From: Synanceia verrucosa
Taxonomy: Eukaryota; Chordata; Actinopteri; Perciformes; Synanceiidae
Reading direction: 5' to 3'
Length of the DNA: 64,000 nt
NCBI GenBank assembly: GCA_029721515.1
Contig: CM056570.1
Location: forward strand, 5,304,601-5,368,600
Under the pieces are notes generated by a model that was given only the letters and a program-made list of their open reading frames with translations, was not told the origin of the DNA and made no database searches. A program made the position numbers and the translations under genes. The stretch's first letter is position 1. Every line of letters starts with the position of its first letter. Positions 57,255 to 64,000 of the stretch are shown one piece after another.

Positions 57255-60200
57255 TACCTCTAACATACTACTGTGTCGGCTGGATATTAGAGAGCACATT
57301 ACCATGAAGAATAATTGATGCATAATTTACAGTCTGGGCTATACACAGTGATTTTATCCAGTCATGTCATTTTCACTTAACAGTGACAAATACATAACTA
57401 CTTTACCTCCAAACCTGAAAACTCTTAAGAATTTCAAAGGTGTCATCCAGCATAATGTTTCCAATTTTACACTGTAAGTGCACGAGAGTCATCAGGACCA
57501 TGGACAAAATGAAGTGTAAACACCTAAAAGTCTACAATCACTCATTAAAGTCCTGCCATCTTTCTGCCTTTCTCATTACTCATAAAGTTTTTTTTTTGTT
57601 TGTTTTTTTTTCTGGGCACTCCACACCAAGCAATTAACATTTGCAGTCTCTCCCTGTGCCAGGTGAAGTTACTTTTGCTGTTTTCAACTCTGCTCTCATC
57701 TTATTTGAAAGTTTTTTTTTTAATTAACTGATGACTCAGGAATACAGAAAATGTGATGAGTGGGGATAATTGGGGTTCAAGACCCCGGAAGAGGTCTAAG
57801 GGTGACGTGGTCTTCTGCACTTTTACTTGCTTAATTTATTCATTAAAGACAAGCCTTTTAAGACTCCAGCTGCATGAAATCATTCCCATGGTATAGTGTT
57901 AAATTAACATTAATCCAACAGTCCAGTGGTATGTCACAGACATATTATACACAGGAAGGATTAAACATGTTTAACACACAGGATCACTACATCTTCTATG
58001 TAAGAATAACTGACGCAATAGCTCTATTTATATGACAACCACTGGTAAATAACATATTTTAAATTAAATAGAATCAACACATTTGGAAATAGGTTTGGAA
58101 CTACTGACTTCAAAGAAATATTGTATTGTATAATAAATGTCCCTGATGCTGAGGTAAACTGACACAGAGAGAAAATGTCTACTTTTAAAAAACTATATAT
58201 ACTTTGACAAACTGCTGGCATTTCTGTATGCACTCTGTAAAATACAAGATGTACTGCAAACACAGGAAGTCAACATTTGAATGGAAAGATGTCAAATCAA
58301 CTCAAAGGAAAACAGAACAAGTCGAACCTGAAGCGCTTCCATCCCTTTGCCTGTGGACACAGTGTCCATAATGTTTTCTAATCATAGAAAACCAGTCTGT
58401 TTCAATATTCCAAAACCTGCAGGGCTGTATGCTTTTTTTTTCCAGGAGTGTAACTGATATACAGTATCACACAAATCATCAGTCACAAATTGTGTTCAAG
58501 TGTAAATCCATCTATTGCGGCGTGTTTTTGCATAAAGCATAAATTCATCCAGCAATGCTCCGAAATTACCCACAACGTGAAGGAACACGATCCCTTATTC
58601 AGCTAACAGCTGAGCAACCAGGGGCTAATGCTGCAGACTAGCAATTATACTGAAAACCAAACAACTCAATCCAAAATTAGAATGAAGTTGAAGAGTAGGA
58701 TGTGTTGAGTGCTGCTGTGCAAAATTAAAAGGCCATAAACCTGAGTGCTGCTTATATAGAACATTTCCGCTCCACATTTTAAGCCGTTCACTGCATTCCT
58801 CATAGCACACTTTTGTCTCTCCGGCATTCTCCTGTTTCTTTTTAATGCTGCTCGAAATCATTCACGGTGTACCTAACACTTCTGAGCAATCATAAAATAT
58901 GTTTTATTTACAGTATTATGAGATATGTGTGTGACCTTTAAGTGGACAGTCTTCACTGGTTGTCTTTTGATTACAGTAGACTCTGAAGTAAGTGCAGAAA
59001 GAATGAAAGCCGTCTAACAACTGATAGATTCACTTTGAATGAGAAAAATGTGGAAAAAAAAACACAAAGATGCTCCCTTTCCTCTTGCTCTTGTTGGCGC
59101 TCACTCTTGATTCATGTGAAACAATATTTTTCCCCCCTCAGTGATATAGTAAACAGCCTATACTGCAGTGTTTTATGACTTGATAAAATCTTTTCATAAG
59201 CCGTAACTTGTCAGCAGCTTACTATTATGACACATTTACATCCTTTAAAGTTTTTAACTTGGCACACGTCAACTAGTGATTAAAGTAGCTTAGAAAAAAG
59301 TAATAATGCCAAAACTTTGCACACAATTTGGTTCATATCACTGCTAAAGATTGCAGGGTTAGTACGCATAATGCTGTGGTATCTTAATACAGGATTTAAG
59401 AACTTCTTAAAGTACTTAAAAAAAGTCTGCAAACAGATTTTTTTTTTTGGGGGGGGTGTGAAGAATATATAAATCCCCCGCAGGACTCTGTATTAAACAC
59501 AAATCCAACGGCAAAATCATATTTAGTTATTGGGTTATTTTGCAGTTGTTATTTAGCTGAAAAGAGCTAAACTGTAAGATGACTTTAAGCACACAACAGA
59601 TTTAGACAGAGAAAATTCAATCAATCTTGTTTTACAGATGAACTCAATAAATAAGTGGAGGGAGGTTAAATGTTGCTTAATACAAAAGGTGAAAAGAAAC
59701 ACAACAGTCAGTTCATTGGAGCCTCATTCACAAGCCTGAACCTTCATAATAACTACGATGAACTCTTGAAGAAAAAAACACAACAGTCAACACAGTGAGT
59801 GCTAACCACAGAAACACTCATATTGAGTTAAATAGCAAAGAAATGTCAGCTCTAAATAGACAGCTGTCATGGTAACTCCAATATCTAATATCTGGCTTAA
59901 ACGCTTTTACAAAAGCTGTCTGCTCCGACTCACAGAGGACTGTTGAGCACAGAGAAACCATGGCAACGCCTCAGAGAGAGGGTGGAAACGATCTTTTCTT
60001 GACCACTGAAAGGTTTTGAGTGGTTAATCCAACACAGAGATGTGGAAATACAGCTTTGAAATGGTGGCACAATCTTAGTCTAAAGCGATATTTTCCTCCT
60101 TTAAATTGCATGTATACAGTTATATTTGCATGAGTTGGTCGTTGTATCCACCCATCTTCTGATTCATAAATCTCTCCCATAAGTCCGCCACACTTTTGAT

Positions 60201-60357
60201 GACTTCTTCCCAGTGTTCATGAATAACAACTGTGTGTGCTGTCAGATGAGCAATCTGATGTGCAACGCTTGTCCCATGAGGCCATGCCAAGCTTATCAAC
60301 ATGATTCATCTTCCTGATAACACGGTGTGTCTGCACACTGCGTGATGGCTGAAGGAC

Positions 60358-60375
60358 CTGCTGCTGCTGCTGCTG
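60358..60375. repeat. (CTG)6 trinucleotide run
   Basis: Six perfect CTG units in unannotated DNA; not in a recognised coding exon. Confidence 0.9.
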
Positions 60376-61315
60376 TGTGTTTACACCACACAGAGGGATG
60401 GCTGGATATGAAACACTTCATACTTATTACATTTCTTTCCACAAGTTCAGTGAATGAAGTAGATATTTTATGTTTAATTGTTATATCGTTAGCCTCATGG
60501 CTTGATTGTCCTTTTCAGGAAACGCATAAGAACTTTTTACTATTATACTGTAATAATAAGTCTGACCACGTGTGAACAAGTTTAAAAAAACAACAATTGC
60601 ATAACAAATAAAATGAAAATCTTGCAGAGAAAATGCCGTGACTTACATACATATGTAGAAACATAACCAAAGTTGTTTTACTTGCCCAACCACCAGGTTG
60701 TTTGAAGCTTCCAGTAATATAAGCGGTCTACACATCTTTATTTCAGCAGCTTGTATTTGTAAGAACCACTTCTGCATTATTCACTCATTCATTTTTTAAA
60801 ACGTGACGTACAGCCATTGCAGGTATAGTAAGGAATTTAAAAGGTTTTAAATGGGTTTAACCCATTCGTAGCTCTATTAAAAGCCCTGTCTAACCTGAAC
60901 CACTCAGTCCCACTCAGGTGATGTGTGAACTCATTTTCATACTGTCTATTAACGAAGGAGGCTGTCCCAGTAAGTTTAGGGTTGGGATAAGGGGTTAGGT
61001 TTAGGACATGAGCAGTTATGCCCAATGAATCAGCGTTGGGTGAGTAGCGTTAGGAAAATATCACAACTTGGCTAAAATATGAATCAGACAATTATGCTAT
61101 GAGGCTACCAATAGCGCAGCCAAAAAAAATCAGTAATTGTAATCCAACACAGCATGAAAACAGTCTGCAGTGCAAATCCTACAGAAGCCTCTGGTGTTAT
61201 AATGAGCACACACTAATCATAGGCAATGTAGTTCTTAGGCACTTTTTTTTAACTTTTACTGTTTTAGATTTGTTTTCATATTGTTGTATATGTTTCGTTC
61301 ATTTTTTTATGCATC

Positions 61316-61385
61316 CTGCGTAGAGCACTTTGATCGACTGTTGTGGGCTTAAAGGTGCTCTATAAATAAACTTGACTTGACTAAA
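61316..61385 (+). mobile_element. LINE-like 3' tail
   Basis: The phrase GAGCACTTTGATCGACTG followed by GTGCTCTATAAATAAACTTG and a TTGACTTGAC end resembles the 3' ends of fish CR1/L2-type retrotransposons, which finish in short tandem repeats. Only the tail is recognisable. Confidence 0.5.
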
Positions 61386-61559
61386 ATGAAATGAAATATT
61401 AAAGCAGCCAGGTGTTCACATGCTGCACACGTGGGGTATTAATCACGGCATGCTGCGCGTGCAAACCCGGGTATCTCATAGGCTACTTTTAGAAAGGGGG
61501 AGGGGGGTGTATACCAGGAAAGGGACTGCAGGAATTAAACCACCACACCACTAAACAGC

Positions 61560-61975
61560 CGTAAACACTGAGCTGCGGAAACTTAGGCGCTGTCCACGGT
61601 GCTGAGCAGCTTCATTCATCCCTGAGCCTGAGCCGTGCAGGGATGATGGACGGCTTCAGCAGTGTAACACAGCACATGTGAGCAGCGAGGACACCATTAT
61701 GAAGGACTTGTGGATTTAAAACCCTCAATGAAGAATCCGCCTCGGCTCGGCAAAATGTTTGCGAAGACATCATCCATCACGTACTTTCACTGGTTATCTA
61801 TTTACTGACCAGCTCGACACCGATTCAGAACAGCGACCATTCATTCATCCATTCATCAACATGTTATAAAAAAAAACAAAAAACATGAACTGTTGTAATT
61901 TAGTTGCATTTATGGGACATTTTATGACACATCTGCGTTTTAATCTCTAAGAAGAGCAACGACACCCACCGAGGC
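61560..61975 (+). promoter_or_regulatory. Upstream region and 5' UTR of a secreted-protein gene
   Basis: Moderately CpG-containing DNA precedes the ATG at 61,976. No TATA box was identified and the transcription start is not known. Confidence 0.3.
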
Positions 61976-62051
61976 ATGGCTCGCCTGCTTGTTCTGCTCA
62001 ACTCCGTGGTCCTGTTGCTTTTTGGCAGCGACATGTTCTTGGTTGGAGCAA
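61976..62051 (+). CDS. First coding exon of an unidentified secreted or membrane protein
   Basis: ATG in a good context (CGAGGCATGG, G at -3 and +4) opens 25 codons: MARLLVLLNSVVLLLFGSDM then FLVGA, plus one base, ending at a strong donor GTAAGT. The sequence is Arg at position 3, then a Leu/Val core, then small residues, which is a signal-peptide pattern. Cleavage near the Gly-Ala end is expected. No downstream exon was recognised up to 64,000, so the gene cannot be named. A chance ORF is possible, but the signal peptide, start context and donor together argue for a real exon. Confidence 0.5.
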
Positions 62052-64000
62052 GTAAGTATCAGACGTAGCAATTACTGTGCACTTTGTAGCCTTGTAAAAT
62101 GCGCCATTAACCTGTGTTTGTTAGAGTCTAATGAGGATATTTTTTTTAATCTTAATCTGCGCCTGGAGATGCACTTAATTCCACCCTTCACTCAGACAAA
62201 TCAAACCTGTTATAGATTAGATTGCAAGCATTTAATATTTTGACTTTCATAAATCACTCATACATGGAGTCTGTTTGAAATTATCCTTTGTTATTTAAAT
62301 TCATAAATTAAGAATAACCTCAGTAGGTTGCCAGGTTGTTTACAGCAAGAATAATAGGCAGTAATTTAATTTAGCAATAGTATCTGCACCACAGCCATGT
62401 CCAGATTTCTCTCATTGCTTCAGGGGCACTTTCTCTTGATCTTATCTTAATATAGAAACACTGATTCTTAAATTATGGCACTACTGAACAATGTAAATAT
62501 GTAAAAAAAAAAATGATAGGTGATCAAAATATCTAGATATAAAATGTGACAGAAACACCAGTTGCAGAGGCAACATTGTCTGTTTGACATCAGAGAGATT
62601 GCTTCTACTATATAATAATTTATGCATTATTTTCATTGCAAGGTCAGCTTCAGACCTGATGACATGTTTATGAATCTTTTCTATCTCTGTAGCAGCAGTC
62701 TTCTCTATCTGCGTATGCATGCATCTACAGTATCTCTGTCTCTTCATCTACCTGTCTACCTCTATCACTTCCTCCCTCGCCTCTCAAGGGAACTGAGTCT
62801 TACATGTGAGAGCGCCTTGAAAAATCAGATTGGCACGTCACTGTATCTGTGGGTGTGCACACTTTTGTCATGTCCTGCGCTGACATGTGAAACACAAAAG
62901 CATCTCTGAGCTCAGTGCACAGGGCTGTCAAGAGCAGGAAAAGCCAACAAACATGACAATCATAAATATAAATTTAGTCGTTGGAGTGAGCTTCAAAGTA
63001 AATGGAAATAATTCATTACTGCCAGCTTCATGCATGCTATGAGACTATGGGATTCACAGTGACATTCAGAGGCAGCGCTCAATTAATTGGAAGCTTCTTT
63101 GGCTCATGGTGAGGCTGTCCATAAAAATGTCATCCAGGAAAAGGCAGCACTGATTTCAGTGCTTAAGTGTCTCTTAATACAATAAATAGAATGTGGTTCA
63201 ATACAATCATTCATCCATTAAGTATGCTTTTCAACATGACAATTAGTCCAGATAATTAGACGTCACTTCCAGCATGAAGTGATTTTCCTAAGCCAAACAC
63301 AAAGTGGGTAAACAATATTTACATTGACACAATCTGAATGCTCGAAAATGAATCCCACCAACCAGAGCTTTAGGCATTCTGCAAACATGAATTAGAATAT
63401 ATTAGATTTATTTGGATAGCCAGGCTGTTTTTTTCATTTTTGAAATTGGCAATCTGCTGCTCATAAACCTGTTGACACATTCTTGACAAATAGACGTTCT
63501 GTGTTAGAGAGAAATCTGTCAGAGTGAAGGCCAATGTTTGCTCGTGTTGTCATACTTTTATCTGCTGTTAAATGGCAGATAGACAATATAATAAATCATG
63601 CAAACAAGTTGTTCATAAATCTGCTTCTGTGCACAAGCTAGACTTTACATTTCGGGACGATGAAGTAATGTAAGTTTGCGGCTGCAAAGCCTTGGGGTTT
63701 GTCCAGTGATTACATTAACCTTAGACTGGCACCTGGTCCCATCTGGTCCTACTGCTGTTTCACAGCCTCTGAGTTGGTGAGAAGGAGGACAGAATGCACC
63801 TAAAGGAGGGGTTTGTGAGTGCCTCTACTGTAGAGAGGCTCTAAATATAAAAGAAAAAGCACAGGGCTTCATGCCTGGCTGGACATCTCCTTCCAGCTGT
63901 GTCCATCTTCATATCTACTTCATGCTGTTGTTGCTGCACTAGATAGCAAAGAAGAGTTTTAATCAGAAATTACAGAAGCCACATGGCATGAAATGTGAAA
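62052..64000. other. Probable intron of the preceding gene; nothing recognised
   Basis: AT-rich DNA with short unrecognised frames only. Confidence 0.4.

Larger units (their letters stand above)
53706..61315. other. Intergenic, no gene recognised
   Basis: About 7.6 kb of AT-rich DNA. All open frames are below 95 codons and none is recognised. It has a GATA microsatellite and a short CTG run. A degenerate TTAGGG-like patch lies at about 60,975-61,005. FAM167A, which neighbours BLK in humans, was looked for in the frames and not seen. Confidence 0.5.

Noticed and set aside
60975..61005. Interstitial telomere repeat
   Set aside because: Only degenerate GGGTTAGG/GGTTTAGG words over about 30 bp, with no tandem TTAGGG run.

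Overview
The window is nuclear DNA of a ray-finned (teleost) fish. It has split vertebrate genes with GT-AG introns, a vertebrate-type tRNA-Leu gene, Tc1/mariner remnants, tRNA-like interspersed repeats of the fish type and a long AT-rich satellite. No prokaryotic or viral gene was recognised. The two clear genes are orthologues of RP1L1 (photoreceptor ciliary doublecortin protein) and BLK (Src-family kinase). Both lie in band 8p23.1 in humans, so the pair looks like a conserved linkage group.

Layout. (1) 1-11.76 kb: a tandem satellite of about 165-170 bp monomers, open at the left edge, with an internal long-range (about 3 kb) repeat order and a patch of shortened homopolymers that looks like poor consensus. 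A diverged flank follows to about 12.12 kb. (2) 12.1-21.1 kb: intergenic DNA with one MITE-like element, two CpG/NRF1-rich patches that could be promoters, and a tRNA-Leu(CAG) gene at 15,423-15,505. (3) 21,149-40,540: rp1l1 on the + strand. There are three coding exons: 21,166-21,654, 26,899-27,064 and a giant 12.4 kb exon 27,214-39,641. Together they encode 4,360 residues. Intron 1 holds a tRNA-like repeat, a G-rich (GGGANNT)n minisatellite mixed with transposon ends, and other repeat debris. (4) 40.5-47.2 kb: intergenic, with an internally deleted Tc1-like transposon that keeps both terminal inverted repeats. (5) 47,483-53,196: blk on the + strand, reconstructed as 12 coding exons and 489 residues with intact SH3, SH2 and kinase domains. 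A mariner-like fragment lies in its first coding intron. (6) 53.7-61.9 kb: no gene recognised. (7) 61,976-62,051: one first-exon-like ORF encoding a signal peptide, followed by a consensus splice donor. The rest of that gene is outside the window or not recognisable.

The main points of interest lie inside these known genes and repeats. In the predicted fish Rp1l1, most of the length is two low-complexity blocks, one with serine at every third residue and one very acidic, and the first doublecortin domain is not visible. A sense-strand G-quadruplex-capable array sits in its first intron. The satellite flank may keep a simpler precursor unit. Reading was by eye; no alignment, splice-site or repeat-library search was run.
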